Below, piece after piece: positions 1 to 9,175 of a stretch of 56,859 bases of DNA (position 1 is its first letter; every line of letters starts with the position of its first letter). The notes below the pieces were generated by a model. That model had not been told where the DNA came from. It saw only the letters and a program-made list of their open reading frames with translations, and did no database searches. The DNA comes from an uncultured Bacteroidales bacterium (lineage in GTDB: Bacteria; Bacteroidota; Bacteroidia; Bacteroidales; FEN-979): assembly GCA_903926565.1 (NCBI GenBank), contig CAIYJU010000158.1, positions 1-56,859 of the forward strand, read 5' to 3'. The position numbers and the translations under genes were made by a program.

Positions 1-303
1 ATTGTTCCCGTTGTTCAGCCACTGGCTGCTGATCATGATCCAATTGGGAACTGCCGGTGTTCCCTTGTTGGAAAAATAGTGACTGTTATCGGTGCAGAAA
101 ACGAGCAATCCGCTGGCCGGGCTGCTGATGGCGTTGCGTTCGGCAATGGTCATCCGGGGCACCAGCAAACCTTTTGATGTAGATTTAACATCCAGGATGG
201 CCGAAGGATCCGGATCGCTGTTGTCGGTGCTGATGGCGACCTGGCCATAAGCAATGGTTCCGGTCATAAGACAGATTAATAGAAATATTGCGATTTTCTT
301 CAT
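1..303 (-). CDS. Secreted FISUMP-type surface protein, N-terminal part (cut by window edge)
   Basis: The gene starts with ATG at 301-303 and runs off the left edge, so only about 101 residues are visible. It opens with a signal peptide (MKKIAIFLLICLMTG..AYGQ) and continues with the module seen in the two genes to its right: AILDVKSTSKGLLVPRM, then TIAERNAISSPASGLLVF. The visible DNA is close to the 5' 300 bases of the third paralog (2946-3248), which indicates tandem duplication. The C-terminal FISUMP domain expected from the neighbours lies outside the window. The function is unknown; it is probably an exported surface protein. Confidence 0.85.
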   Translation of the reverse strand, partial: MKKIAIFLLICLMTGTIAYGQVAISTDNSDPDPSAILDVKSTSKGLLVPRMTIAERNAISSPASGLLVFCTDNSHYFSNKGTPAVPNWIMISSQWLNNGNN

Positions 304-402
304 GGTAGATTATGTTATGGGGACAATTTCATTTCATATGAGATTCTGCAAAAACTCTTCGATAAGTGCTGTTAACCAATGAGCAAATAAATCGAAGTAT
401 AA

Positions 403-1551
403 CTATTTTCTAACGCACCGGGCAGAGAAGCCATGTTCTTTTCTAAGACCAGACAGATTGCAATTTACTGTGCTGAATAACAATATCTTGCCTGCCGACA
501 CACTGCTCTGTGAAGTGCTCCAGTAAGTTCCTTTTACACCGGGATCGGTGAGGAAACCAACACTGTTGTCAAGGTACCCGGCAGCATGCATTTTTAATCC
601 GGAGGTAAATGGCCCGTTCAAGTTCGTCCAGTTCCCGGCAGCATCTGCATTGGTCCATTCGGTAGAGGTGGGTATCCGCCATGCACTGCCTAACAAAATA
701 GAACAGGGGTCGTTAACGGATTCCCAATCCAGATCTTCAGAAATTAATGTGATCCAGGTAGTATTGGGCGTCCGGGTGGTGCCATCATGTTTATATCCCT
801 GCATCCGGTTAAACTGCCAGTACCAGCCGGCAGAGGCCTCTGTGGCATCGGCAGCCGAAGTTGCCTGCTGACTTGCCCCCAGGTTGCAGGTGATCCAGCA
901 TTTCGCTGTTTCGCCCGGGATGTTGGTCACAGTGCCATAAGTGACCGTTTTGGTAACCGGGGCAATGGATCCGGCTGTGTGGGCTACTGTAAACGACGAC
1001 CCGCAGGGAAGGGCCTGGCCTGTCATGATGGTTGGTGCAGAGGGACCGCAATTGTTGTAACCCCAAACATAACGGGTGTAGCTGGTACCCGTGGTCAGTC
1101 CGGTTTCAGTTTTTGTTGTCACTGTTCCCATGTTGGTGGCGGATCCAAAATTGTTGGATGTGTTCCATTTATAACCGTCGGCGATGGGCACGGCGCTCCA
1201 GTTCCAGATGATTTGCGTGTTCGATAGAACATGGCTCCCTTCCGGAGGTGAAACAGGGAGGTCGCAGGTACCGGCAAGGTTGAGCCATTGACCAGCCAAA
1301 AACATGGAAATGCAACCAGTTCCATCCGGTTTACCATTGGTGCAAATTACCACGAGGCCCTCGGCGGGACTTGAAATTGCATTTCGTTCTGCATAGGTCA
1401 TCCGGGGGGGAAGGAACCCTTTTGAAGAGGATTTCACCTCGAGCATCGCCGAGTTGTTTGGGGCGCTGTTGTCGGTGCTTATGGCGACCTGACCGATGGC
1501 AGTCCTTCCGGTAATAAGACATACTACCAGGAACATGGCAAATCTTTTCAT
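403..1551 (-). CDS. Secreted protein with C-terminal FISUMP domain
   Basis: This 382-residue protein starts at an ATG and has a signal peptide ending near TGRTAIGQ. A short leader module (SAMLEVKSSSKGFLPPRM, then a proline/glycine stretch PAEGLVVICTNG) is followed by a fibronectin-like segment around residues 100-180 (IIWNWSAVPIADGYKW, SYTRYVWGYNNCGPS). The C-terminal 170 residues fit the Fibrobacter succinogenes major paralogous (FISUMP) domain: WRIPTSTEW, MHAAGYL, GTYWSTS and the ending GFSARCVRK. FISUMP domains adopt a C-type-lectin-like fold and are probably ligand-binding, but the target is unknown. The gene is the middle one of three tandem paralogs. Its middle is almost identical to the third copy, while the last 80 residues diverge strongly. 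No T9SS tail is visible. Confidence 0.88.
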   Translation of the reverse strand: MKRFAMFLVVCLITGRTAIGQVAISTDNSAPNNSAMLEVKSSSKGFLPPRMTYAERNAISSPAEGLVVICTNGKPDGTGCISMFLAGQWLNLAGTCDLPVSPPEGSHVLSNTQIIWNWSAVPIADGYKWNTSNNFGSATNMGTVTTKTETGLTTGTSYTRYVWGYNNCGPSAPTIMTGQALPCGSSFTVAHTAGSIAPVTKTVTYGTVTNIPGETAKCWITCNLGASQQATSAADATEASAGWYWQFNRMQGYKHDGTTRTPNTTWITLISEDLDWESVNDPCSILLGSAWRIPTSTEWTNADAAGNWTNLNGPFTSGLKMHAAGYLDNSVGFLTDPGVKGTYWSTSQSSVSAGKILLFSTVNCNLSGLRKEHGFSARCVRK

Positions 1552-1640
1552 GGTGATTGAATTTTCGGTGACATGGTTTCAGGATTTCAGAATTTGCATC
1601 AGCTTTTCAATAAAGGCATCATTGCCCATGATCAAACAAA

Positions 1641-3248
1641 TTAGTAATCCCTTAGGCATCGGGCAGAGAAGCCAATCAATTTGGTGTTGCTGATCATTTG
1701 GCAGGCATTTATATCTAAGCTCAGGTACCAGCCATTGGCAGCATCGTAATGCGCACTGCTCCAGTATAAGCCGAAGGAGCCGCGAAAGCTAAGTGCCCCA
1801 CTAGCGGCGCTCAGGAACCCGGCAGCGTGCATGTGTAAACCTGAGCTGAATGGCGCATTCCAGTTGATCCAATTGCCGGTTGCATCCACGTTGGTCCATT
1901 CTGTAAGGGTGGGTATCCGCCAGGCACTTCCCAGCAAAAGCGAACACGGATCGTTGGCTGGTTCCCAATCTGAACCTTCCGGGATTGATGTGATCCAGAT
2001 CGTGTTGGGCGTCCGGGTCGTCCCGTCATGTTTGTATCCCTGTTCCCGGTTAAACTGCCAGTACCAGCCAGCCGAAGGCTCAGTGCCGTCGCTGACTGCA
2101 GTTGCCTGTTGACTTGCTCCCAGGTTGCGGGTGATCCAGCATTTTGCAGTTTCGCCAGGGATGTTGGAAACGGTGCCATAGGTGACCGTTTTGGTGACAG
2201 GGGCAACGGGTCCGGCTGTGTGGGTCATTGTAAACGACGACCCGCAGGGAAGGGCCTGGGCTGTCATGATGGTCGGTTCAGAGGGACCGCAATTGCTGTA
2301 ACCCCATACATAACGGGTATAACTGGTACCTGTGATCAGACCTGTTTCCGTTTTTGTGGTGGATGTTCCCATGCTGATTGCGGTTGCAAAGTTGTTGGTC
2401 GTGCTCCATTTATATCCATCTGCGATGGGCACGGCACTCCAGTTCCAGATAATCTGCGTGTTTGATTGCACATGGGTACCTGCAGGAGGTGGGAACGGTT
2501 TCATACAGGTCAGGGAAACAGATCGCCAGAATCCATTCTCATAATAGGAGATAACACCTGATCCGTCGGTGTTGCAGTTGGTACAAAAGACCATCAGTCC
2601 TTCGGCCGGGTTCACAATGGCATTGCGTTGCGCATAGGTCATCCTGGGAGGAAGAAACCCTTTGGTTGTGGAAGAGATTTCAAGGAGGGACGCAGCGCTT
2701 GGGGATACAGTTCCAATGCCGAGGGCACCGGACTGGTTTAACCGCATCTTTTCGGTTGCCTGGGTGATGAAGGAGATGCTGAAGGCGGCCGGACTTGAAA
2801 AACCTGTATTCTCGACGCCATTGTCGAACGTAAAACCTGGGGAGGTGACGGATCCGTATGTGGCGCCAATTTTTCCATTGACCTGAAGCGACAGTGCGGT
2901 GGGAGAAGCGACCCCTATGCCAACATTGCCTGAATTGAAATAGATATTGTTCCCGTTGTTCAGCCACTGGCTGCTGACCATGATCCAATTGGGAACGGTT
3001 GGCGTTCCTTTATTGGAAAAATAGTGACTGTTATCGGTGCAGAAAACGAGCAATCCGTTGGCCGGGCTGCTGATGGCGTTGCGCTCGGCAATGGTCATCC
3101 TTGGCACCAATATACCTTTTGATGTAGATTTAACATCCAGCATGGCCGAAGGATCCGGATCGCTGTTGTCGTTGCTGATGCCAACCTGGGCATAAGAAAT
3201 CGCACCTGCCAGGAAGAACAGCATGAAGGAACCTATAATTTTTCTCAT
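1641..3248 (-). CDS. Secreted protein with leader repeats and C-terminal FISUMP domain
   Basis: This is a 535-residue paralog of the gene at 403-1551, with a signal peptide (MRKIIGSFMLFFLAGAISYA). It carries the leader module twice: SAMLDVKSTSKGILVPRM near residue 35 and LLEISSTTKGFLPPRM near residue 190. Between the copies is a stretch resembling tail-fibre-like surface proteins (GNVGIGVASPTALSLQVNG, MRLNQSGALGIG). The fibronectin-like segment and the FISUMP domain follow (WRIPTLTEW, MHAAGF, LYWSSAHY, GFSARCLRDY). On the minus strand a TATATTTG box at 3273-3280 lies 25 bases upstream of the ATG and fits a Bacteroidota -7 element. It is probably an exported ligand-binding protein with no known substrate. 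Confidence 0.88.
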   Translation of the reverse strand: MRKIIGSFMLFFLAGAISYAQVGISNDNSDPDPSAMLDVKSTSKGILVPRMTIAERNAISSPANGLLVFCTDNSHYFSNKGTPTVPNWIMVSSQWLNNGNNIYFNSGNVGIGVASPTALSLQVNGKIGATYGSVTSPGFTFDNGVENTGFSSPAAFSISFITQATEKMRLNQSGALGIGTVSPSAASLLEISSTTKGFLPPRMTYAQRNAIVNPAEGLMVFCTNCNTDGSGVISYYENGFWRSVSLTCMKPFPPPAGTHVQSNTQIIWNWSAVPIADGYKWSTTNNFATAISMGTSTTKTETGLITGTSYTRYVWGYSNCGPSEPTIMTAQALPCGSSFTMTHTAGPVAPVTKTVTYGTVSNIPGETAKCWITRNLGASQQATAVSDGTEPSAGWYWQFNREQGYKHDGTTRTPNTIWITSIPEGSDWEPANDPCSLLLGSAWRIPTLTEWTNVDATGNWINWNAPFSSGLHMHAAGFLSAASGALSFRGSFGLYWSSAHYDAANGWYLSLDINACQMISNTKLIGFSARCLRDY

Positions 3249-3272
3249 GGGGACGTTGTTCTATTCAGTCTA

Positions 3273-3280
3273 CAAATATA
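3273..3280 (-). promoter_or_regulatory. Putative Bacteroidota -7 promoter box for the FISUMP gene
   Basis: The minus strand reads TATATTTG here, matching TAnnTTTG, 25 bases before the ATG at 3248. The upstream DNA is very AT-rich. No convincing -33 box was seen, so this is a motif match only. Confidence 0.4.
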
Positions 3281-3473
3281 ATTAATTTAGATTAAATATA
3301 AATAAAATTAAAAAATGTGACCGGCGACATGACGAAAAATAATCTTTCACGAAGATCAGGAAGGTTTGTAAAGTTCCACGAAATGGGTTAAAAAAGTTTG
3401 TAGCGAACAACTTTTTGTATTCTACGCCATTATTCCTAATTTCGTAACCTGCGACCGGTAGCACAAAAATCGT

Positions 3474-3500
3474 CAATCGTAAATCATCCAATCGTAAATC
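3474..3500 (+). repeat. Short direct repeat CAATCGTAAATC x2
   Basis: Two exact copies of CAATCGTAAATC start 15 bases apart, at 3474 and 3489, and end just before the nadD start codon. A third partial word (AAATCGTCAATCG) precedes them. This is one of several short-period arrays in the window that lie just ahead of a gene. A TAATTTCG box at 3437-3444 could be the nadD promoter, which would place the repeats in the leader. Confidence 0.6.
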
Positions 3501-3503
3501 CCT

Positions 3504-4088
3504 ATGCCTCCCCAAAAAAAGACCGGTCTCCTCTTCGGTTCCTTCAACCCGGTTCACGCAGGGCACCTGATGATTGCATCATACATGGCGGAATATACCG
3601 ATCTGGACCAGGTCTGGTTCGTGGTGTCACCACATAATCCGCTGAAGGAAAAAGCCACCCTTCTGGCCGACCATCACAGGCTGGCGCTGGTTGACCTGGC
3701 CATTGAAGATGATGCCCGGTTCAAATCATCAAATATCGAGTTCAAGTTACCCAAACCATCCTATACAATTGACACCCTCACCTATCTTCAGGAGAAATAT
3801 CCGGGCCGGCAGTTTATTCCAATCATCGGATCAGACAACTTGGGCACTTTTCATAAATGGAAGAACTGGGAGGCTTTGGCAGATCTTTACCGGTTTTACG
3901 TGTATCCCAGGCCTGGTGTGGAAAGCAGCAGGTTTGATGAACATCCATCCTTTCAATTCGTGGATGCGCCGCTGATCACGGTCTCCTCCTCCTTCATCCG
4001 GCAGGGAATCAGAGAGGGAAAGGATATGCGTTATTTTCTGCCTGAGCGGGTGTGGAAGTATCTTTGTGAAATGAATTTTTACAGGTAA
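3504..4088 (+). CDS. nadD: Nicotinate-nucleotide adenylyltransferase
   Basis: NadD makes nicotinate adenine dinucleotide from nicotinate mononucleotide and ATP, the penultimate step of NAD synthesis in the cytoplasm. The 194-residue protein has the nucleotidyltransferase signature near its N-terminus (GLLFGSFNPVHAGHLMIA, with the HxGH motif). It also has PHNPLK, the substrate-binding stretch FIPIIGSDNL followed by WKNW, and the second signature ISSSFIR in the form VSSSFIRQGI near residue 166. The length is usual for the family. The start is the ATG at 3504, immediately after a short direct repeat. The gene stands alone; the next gene converges on it. Confidence 0.95.
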   Translation: MPPQKKTGLLFGSFNPVHAGHLMIASYMAEYTDLDQVWFVVSPHNPLKEKATLLADHHRLALVDLAIEDDARFKSSNIEFKLPKPSYTIDTLTYLQEKYPGRQFIPIIGSDNLGTFHKWKNWEALADLYRFYVYPRPGVESSRFDEHPSFQFVDAPLITVSSSFIRQGIREGKDMRYFLPERVWKYLCEMNFYR

Positions 4089-4161
4089 CCCTAAGAAACC
4101 AGATAGATTCTAAACTATAATTCCTGTGAGAATAACATGAAATTGGCGGGAATGACTCCGA

Positions 4162-4953
4162 TCACAGGACCTTCCGCGCAAATCCGGTTAAGGCGTTCAG
4201 GGTCTCCTGAGGTGCTTCAATGTAGCCCATGTGCCCGCATTCACGCAACATCAGTGTTTCACTCACTGCAGGCATGGCGATCATTTCCCAAAGCCGGGGA
4301 ATCGGGGCCCGTGAGTCCTTCTGTCCCAATATGAACATAACGGGGAGTGGTGTGCTTTTGAGTAACTCCGACTGGTCTTTTCGGATCTTCATCCCTTCGA
4401 GTGCAGCAACAACTCCCTCCCTCTCCATTTTTGCCGCACGCCGGATCATCAGTTCGATCTGTTTTGAGAACTTCTTGTGCACCTCCACCGGAAAGAGACT
4501 CGGAATAAACTGTGCCACATAGCTGAATTTATCCTGGTTGACGACTGCGATGGTACGGCTGCGGTTAACCTGTTCGGCTACAGTATCGGCAAAACAGTGC
4601 GAGTGAAAAAGAGATATTCCGCGAAGGTGTTCCGGATACTTTTCTGCAAATGCGAGCATCACATACCCTCCCATGGAATGGCCAACCATGAGGCATTTAC
4701 CAACCTTTAGCTTTTTCAGGACAGAGAAAACCACATCAGCCAACAGATCCATTGTATGGACTTTACCTACGCAATCGCTCTTTCCATGGCCCGGCAGGTC
4801 GATGGTAATCACACGGTACTTTTTTGACAATTGTGTGGCAAAACCTGTCCAGATTTTCAATGATTCGGTGAAGCCGTGAAGCAGTACAATGACCTTTCCA
4901 CTTCCATCATCGGTATAATTGATATTTTTCTTTTGAAATTTTGCTACTGCCAT
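4162..4953 (-). CDS. Alpha/beta-fold hydrolase
   Basis: This 263-residue cytoplasmic hydrolase has an HG oxyanion motif (VLLHGFTESLKIW), the nucleophile elbow GHSMGG (Ser about residue 87), and a C-terminal catalytic His in ECGHMGYIEAP. An acid in the LGQKDSRAPI region completes the triad. The frame extends 11 codons further upstream to a TTG, but the ATG at 4953 is preceded by an AAAGG-like ribosome site and fits the family start (MAVAKFQKKNINY), so it is preferred. It lies 40 bases downstream of the aminopeptidase gene and probably shares its transcript. The substrate cannot be told from sequence; esterase or peptidase activities are typical of this superfamily. Confidence 0.88.
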   Translation of the reverse strand: MAVAKFQKKNINYTDDGSGKVIVLLHGFTESLKIWTGFATQLSKKYRVITIDLPGHGKSDCVGKVHTMDLLADVVFSVLKKLKVGKCLMVGHSMGGYVMLAFAEKYPEHLRGISLFHSHCFADTVAEQVNRSRTIAVVNQDKFSYVAQFIPSLFPVEVHKKFSKQIELMIRRAAKMEREGVVAALEGMKIRKDQSELLKSTPLPVMFILGQKDSRAPIPRLWEMIAMPAVSETLMLRECGHMGYIEAPQETLNALTGFARKVL

Positions 4954-4993
4954 ATGGATGACCTTTTGGTTTATTCCTGAGATCAAAGGGTTA

Positions 4994-6379
4994 TTAACCC
5001 ATTAACGCTTCAATCTCCGCCACAGTCTTAGGAATGGGTTTGCCAAGCACCCGATAACCATCAGCGGTGACCAGCACATCATCTTCAATGCGGATGCCGC
5101 CAAAATCCTTGTAGGTTTCCACCACATCGTAATTGATGTATTCTGCCAGTTTGTTTTCGGCTTTCCAGATGTCGATCAGTTCAGGAATAAAATAGATGCC
5201 GGGTTCGATGGTCATCACGAAACCCTCCTGCAATTTTCTGCCGAACCTCAGAAAGGCGAGTCCGAACTCCTTGCTGCGCTGGACTTCTTCATCATAACCG
5301 ATCAGGTTCTCCCCCATTCCTTCGAGGTCGTGAACATCCAATCCGAGCGGGTGGCCCAGTCCGTGGGGGAAGAACAGTGTGTGAGCGCCTTTCTGCGCTG
5401 CTTCTGCAGGGTCACCCTTCATAATGCCAAGGCTGGTCAGCCCTTTGGCAATTTCAGTTGCTGCCAGCATGTGAATTTCCTTAAACGGAACTCCGGGTTT
5501 TACCGCTTTTGCAGCGGTGAGGTTTGCATTCAGGACGACTTCATAAATCCCTTTCTGACGGGCATTGAACTTTCCTCCAACCGGAACTGTACGCGTGATA
5601 TCGCTTGAATAGTGAAGGTCATTCTCACAACCGGCATCGATCACAAGCATCCTGCCTTCAACAAGCGTATTGCCATGGTAATGGTTGTGCAGGGTTTGCC
5701 CGTTGATGGAGAGGATCACGGGAAACGAAACCGGGCCGGCATTCGCCAGTGCGATCCCTTCGATGGTACCTGCAATTTCGCGCTCTACTACACCAGGTTT
5801 TGCCATCTTCATCCCGGTAGTATGCATCTTCCAGGCAACATCCACCATCTTCTCGATCTCTGCCACTTCGATCAGATCTTTCTTCATCCGCAATTTGATA
5901 ACGGCTTTGATGAGTGGGACGGATGCGTTGGCTTTAAGTTCCAGGTGGTGAATTCCCAACAGGTCAGACAGCCAGATGATGGTTTCTCCGCGATAGGGTG
6001 GAACATAATGTATTTTACGTCCTTTTTCCCGCGCTGTTTTAATCATTTCATTGAGGCCTGTGAGGGGGGCTGTATGCTCCACTCCTACCCTTGCAGCCTG
6101 GTCTTTGATGGTTGGCTGAACACCCATCCAGATAATGTCTTCGATATCCACATCGTTGCCGTAGATATAATCTTTGCCTTCATCAAGGTCAATGATGGCA
6201 GCCAGATCGGGATGGTCCAGGCCAAAGAAATAGGAAAAATTGCTATCCTGGCGGAAAGAGTAGGTATTGGCCGGATAGTTGAAAGGCACTTCCTGGTTGC
6301 CTAAAAAGAAAACAAGACCGCCTGAGAGTTCATTGCGGAGCTTTTTGCGACGATCGCTGTATACAGATTTTGGGAACAT
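4994..6379 (-). CDS. pepP: Aminopeptidase P family protein (Xaa-Pro aminopeptidase, M24B)
   Basis: Aminopeptidase P removes an N-terminal residue before proline. The 461-residue protein has the aminopeptidase P N-terminal domain (FPKSVYSDRRKKL, FRQDSNFSYFFGLD) and a C-terminal pita-bread metallopeptidase domain. The metal ligands are visible in order: Asp in VIDAGCENDLHYSSDITRT (two Asp), His in FFPHGLGHPLGLDVHD, Glu in MTIEPGIYF and Glu in GGIRIEDDVLV. The ATG is at 6377-6379. The gene is divergent from sdhC, with 105 bases between them, and is followed by the hydrolase gene. The enzyme is probably cytoplasmic, as no signal peptide is seen. Confidence 0.94.
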   Translation of the reverse strand: MFPKSVYSDRRKKLRNELSGGLVFFLGNQEVPFNYPANTYSFRQDSNFSYFFGLDHPDLAAIIDLDEGKDYIYGNDVDIEDIIWMGVQPTIKDQAARVGVEHTAPLTGLNEMIKTAREKGRKIHYVPPYRGETIIWLSDLLGIHHLELKANASVPLIKAVIKLRMKKDLIEVAEIEKMVDVAWKMHTTGMKMAKPGVVEREIAGTIEGIALANAGPVSFPVILSINGQTLHNHYHGNTLVEGRMLVIDAGCENDLHYSSDITRTVPVGGKFNARQKGIYEVVLNANLTAAKAVKPGVPFKEIHMLAATEIAKGLTSLGIMKGDPAEAAQKGAHTLFFPHGLGHPLGLDVHDLEGMGENLIGYDEEVQRSKEFGLAFLRFGRKLQEGFVMTIEPGIYFIPELIDIWKAENKLAEYINYDVVETYKDFGGIRIEDDVLVTADGYRVLGKPIPKTVAEIEALMG

Positions 6380-6418
6380 AATTTAGACTGGTTTTGAATT
6401 GTAAAAATAACAGAAATA

Positions 6419-6452
6419 TTTCGTATTGGATAGATATTTCATTCTAATTTTG
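6419..6452 (+). promoter_or_regulatory. Putative promoter of sdhCAB
   Basis: TAATTTTG at 6445-6452 matches the Bacteroidota -7 box and ends 32 bases before the sdhC ATG. A weak -33 candidate (TTTCG at 6419, or TTG at 6426) lies upstream. The region is short and AT-rich between divergent genes. Confidence 0.42.
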
Positions 6453-6484
6453 TCAAACAACGAACAAATATATTAAAAGCTGTT

Positions 6485-7156
6485 ATGAATTCCTCATTTT
6501 TACGATTTTCTTCGATCACAAAAAAGATCTGGATGGCATTTCTGGGTCTGTTCCTGATGATCTTCCTGGTGGTACACCTGGGTATCAACCTGTGTCTTTT
6601 GCGCGATGACGGCGGCGCATGGTTTACTGCCGCGGCCCATTTCATGGGAACGAACTACATTGTGAAAGTTTTCGAGATCGGTCTTTTTGCCGGTTTCATT
6701 ATTCACATCGTACTCGGGATCATCCTCCAGGTACAAAACTGGATGGCTCGTCCGGTCAGGTACCTTGTGTCGAATAAAACTGACACGCCATTCCTGTCGA
6801 AATACATGATCTATACCGGAGGAATTGTACTTGTATTCCTGGTCATCCATTTCGTCAACTTTTATTTCATCAAACTGGGACTGGTATCAAACCCGAACAT
6901 GTTGCCCGAAGGCGAACCGGATTTCTATGTAATTGCCCAGCAGTTATTTGCCATGCCGGTTTATTCGTTCCTGTATATCATCCTGATTGTGGTACTCGGG
7001 TTTCACCTGAACCAGGCTTTCCAGGCTGCCTGGCAAACGCTCGGCATCAACCATCCCCAATACAATGTTTGTCTCCAGCGGTTCGGAACTTTTTATGCCA
7101 TTGTTGTTCCCCTGGGCTATATGATCATTCCCATTTACTTTTTACTTATCCGTTAG
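6485..7156 (+). CDS. sdhC: Succinate dehydrogenase/fumarate reductase cytochrome b subunit
   Basis: This 223-residue integral membrane protein anchors the succinate:quinone oxidoreductase and binds two b-type hemes. It is the B-type single anchor found in Bacteroidota and Epsilonproteobacteria. About five hydrophobic segments are visible, starting [20 protein letters not shown] and ending in [16 protein letters not shown]. Candidate heme-ligand histidines lie within helices ([35 protein letters not shown]). The stop at 7156 is five bases before the sdhA ATG, as expected in an operon. A TAnnTTTG promoter box lies just upstream. Confidence 0.94.
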   Translation: MNSSFLRFSSITKKIWMAFLGLFLMIFLVVHLGINLCLLRDDGGAWFTAAAHFMGTNYIVKVFEIGLFAGFIIHIVLGIILQVQNWMARPVRYLVSNKTDTPFLSKYMIYTGGIVLVFLVIHFVNFYFIKLGLVSNPNMLPEGEPDFYVIAQQLFAMPVYSFLYIILIVVLGFHLNQAFQAAWQTLGINHPQYNVCLQRFGTFYAIVVPLGYMIIPIYFLLIR

Positions 7157-7161
7157 TCATC

Positions 7162-9099
7162 ATGGCTGAATTAAATCCAAAGATTCCCAAAGGTCCGCTG
7201 ACCTCAAAGTGGACCCATTACAAGGACCATCAAAACCTCGTTAATCCTAGCAACAAGCGCAAACTTGACATTATTGTCGTGGGAACAGGGCTGGCCGGTT
7301 CTGCCGCCGCAGCTTCCCTTGGTGAGATGGGCTTCAATGTAAAGATTTTCTGCTACCAGGATTCGCCACGCCGGGCACACAGCATCGCGGCCCAGGGCGG
7401 GATCAATGCAGCCAAGAACTATCCGAATGATGGTGACAGCGTTTACCGGCTTTTTTACGACACCATCAAAGGTGGCGATTACCGGGCACGTGAAGCAAAC
7501 GTTTACCGCCTTGCTGAAGTGAGCAACGCGATCATCGACCAGTGTGTGGCACAGGGGGTTCCTTTTGCCCGTGAATACGGCGGATCGCTTGAAAACCGCT
7601 CGTTTGGCGGCGCCCAGGTTTCCAGGACCTTTTTTGCACGCGGTCAGACTGGACAGCAACTTCTGCTGGGTTCCTACAGTGCGCTCAGCCGCCAGATCAA
7701 GCTTGGCACTGTCAAGCTTTACGACCGCCACGAAATGATGGATGTGGTTATTGTTGACGGGAAGGCACGGGGTATCATCGCACGTGACCTGATCACCGGA
7801 AAACTTGAACGCCATTTCGGCCATGCCGTTGTTGTGGCTACAGGCGGTTATGGTAACGTCTTTTACCTCTCCACCAATGCCATGGGCTCCAATACAAGTT
7901 CTATCTGGCAGATTTTCAAAAAAGGGGCATGGCTTGCCAATCCCTGTTTTACACAGATCCACCCTACCTGCATTCCCGTGCATGGTGATTTCCAGTCGAA
8001 ACTCACCCTGATGAGTGAAAGCCTCCGAAATGACGGCCGGATATGGGTTCCAAAGAGAAAAGAGGATGCCGAGGCACATCGCAACGGGAAACTTAAAGCC
8101 AACGACATTGCTGAAGAAAACCGCGACTATTTCCTTGAGCGCCGGTACCCGGCTTTCGGGAACCTGGTACCCCGGGATGTAGCATCACGCGCTGCAAAAG
8201 AGCGTTGCGATGCCGGTTTTGGTGTGGGTGAAACGGGATTGGCTGTATTCCTTGACTTCAAGGAGTCGATCGGGCGCCTCGGGAAAAATGTTATCGAAGA
8301 CCGCTATGGCAACCTCTTCCAGATGTATGAAAAGATTGTGGATGAAAATCCTTATGTAAACCCGATGATGATCTATCCCGCGGCCCACTACACCATGGGA
8401 GGAACATGGGTTGATTACGAACTTCAGACAACCGTTACCGGATTGTTCGCCGCAGGAGAAGCCAACTTCTCCGACCACGGCGCAAACCGGCTTGGTGCTT
8501 CGGCACTGATGCAGGGACTTGCTGACGGGTATTTTGTTTTGCCCTATACCGTGCAGAACTATCTTTCCGGCGAAATTCGTGTTGCCAGGATGTCGACAGA
8601 TAAAGTTGAATTCGCAGAAGCCGAAAAAGCGGTGCAAACCCGGCTTGAAAAACTGATGGCAATCAAAGGAACCAGGTCTGTTGACTATTTCCATAAAGAG
8701 CTTGGAAAGATCATGTGGGAATATGTGGGCATGGCCCGGAATGAAGCCGGATTAAAAAAAGCCATTGAACTGATCCGCAAATTAAGAGCAGAATTCTGGA
8801 AGGATGTCAAAATCCCCGGAACGTTGTTAGAATTAAATGTGGAGCTCGAAAAAGCCAACCGGGTTGCAGACTTCCTGGAACTGGGAGAACTGATGGCCAA
8901 CGATGCACTGAACCGCAACGAGAGCTGTGGCGGCCATTTCCGCGAGGAATACCAGACTGAAGAAGGCGAATGCAAGCGCAACGATGACGAATATAAGTAT
9001 GTCGCGGCCTGGGAATATAAAGGTGACGGAGATTTTTTGCTGCATAAGGAGCCTTTGGTTTATGAGGAGATTGAGGTGAAGCAGAGGGTTTATAAATAA
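7162..9099 (+). CDS. sdhA: Succinate dehydrogenase/fumarate reductase flavoprotein subunit
   Basis: SdhA carries FAD and the dicarboxylate site and interconverts succinate and fumarate. The 645-residue protein has the FAD-binding glycine motif [19 protein letters not shown] near residue 35. The region of the FAD-linking histidine reads [14 protein letters not shown], and the catalytic segment includes [11 protein letters not shown] and the conserved [12 protein letters not shown]. The frame is open 31 codons further upstream inside sdhC, but the ATG at 7162, five bases after the sdhC stop, gives the family N-terminus ([13 protein letters not shown]). A heptamer repeat separates it from sdhB. 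Confidence 0.96.
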   Translation: MAELNPKIPKGPLTSKWTHYKDHQNLVNPSNKRKLDIIVVGTGLAGSAAAASLGEMGFNVKIFCYQDSPRRAHSIAAQGGINAAKNYPNDGDSVYRLFYDTIKGGDYRAREANVYRLAEVSNAIIDQCVAQGVPFAREYGGSLENRSFGGAQVSRTFFARGQTGQQLLLGSYSALSRQIKLGTVKLYDRHEMMDVVIVDGKARGIIARDLITGKLERHFGHAVVVATGGYGNVFYLSTNAMGSNTSSIWQIFKKGAWLANPCFTQIHPTCIPVHGDFQSKLTLMSESLRNDGRIWVPKRKEDAEAHRNGKLKANDIAEENRDYFLERRYPAFGNLVPRDVASRAAKERCDAGFGVGETGLAVFLDFKESIGRLGKNVIEDRYGNLFQMYEKIVDENPYVNPMMIYPAAHYTMGGTWVDYELQTTVTGLFAAGEANFSDHGANRLGASALMQGLADGYFVLPYTVQNYLSGEIRVARMSTDKVEFAEAEKAVQTRLEKLMAIKGTRSVDYFHKELGKIMWEYVGMARNEAGLKKAIELIRKLRAEFWKDVKIPGTLLELNVELEKANRVADFLELGELMANDALNRNESCGGHFREEYQTEEGECKRNDDEYKYVAAWEYKGDGDFLLHKEPLVYEEIEVKQRVYK

Positions 9100-9101
9100 A
9101 A

Positions 9102-9133
9102 TGAATATTGAATATTGAATATTGAATATTGAA
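9102..9133 (+). repeat. 7-bp tandem array (TGAATAT) between sdhA and sdhB
   Basis: Four tandem copies of TGAATAT and a fifth degenerate copy begin two bases after the sdhA stop and end about 40 bases before the sdhB ATG. The same word recurs inside purL at 29983-30008. Confidence 0.85.
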
Positions 9134-9175
9134 TGCTGAAGTACAAGTAAATACACGTTTGAATTTTGAACTGAT

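Noticed and set aside
5612..6304. Long plus-strand frame of 230 codons opposite aminopeptidase P
   Set aside because: It is the complement of an unmistakable M24 gene and has no recognisable domain of its own.
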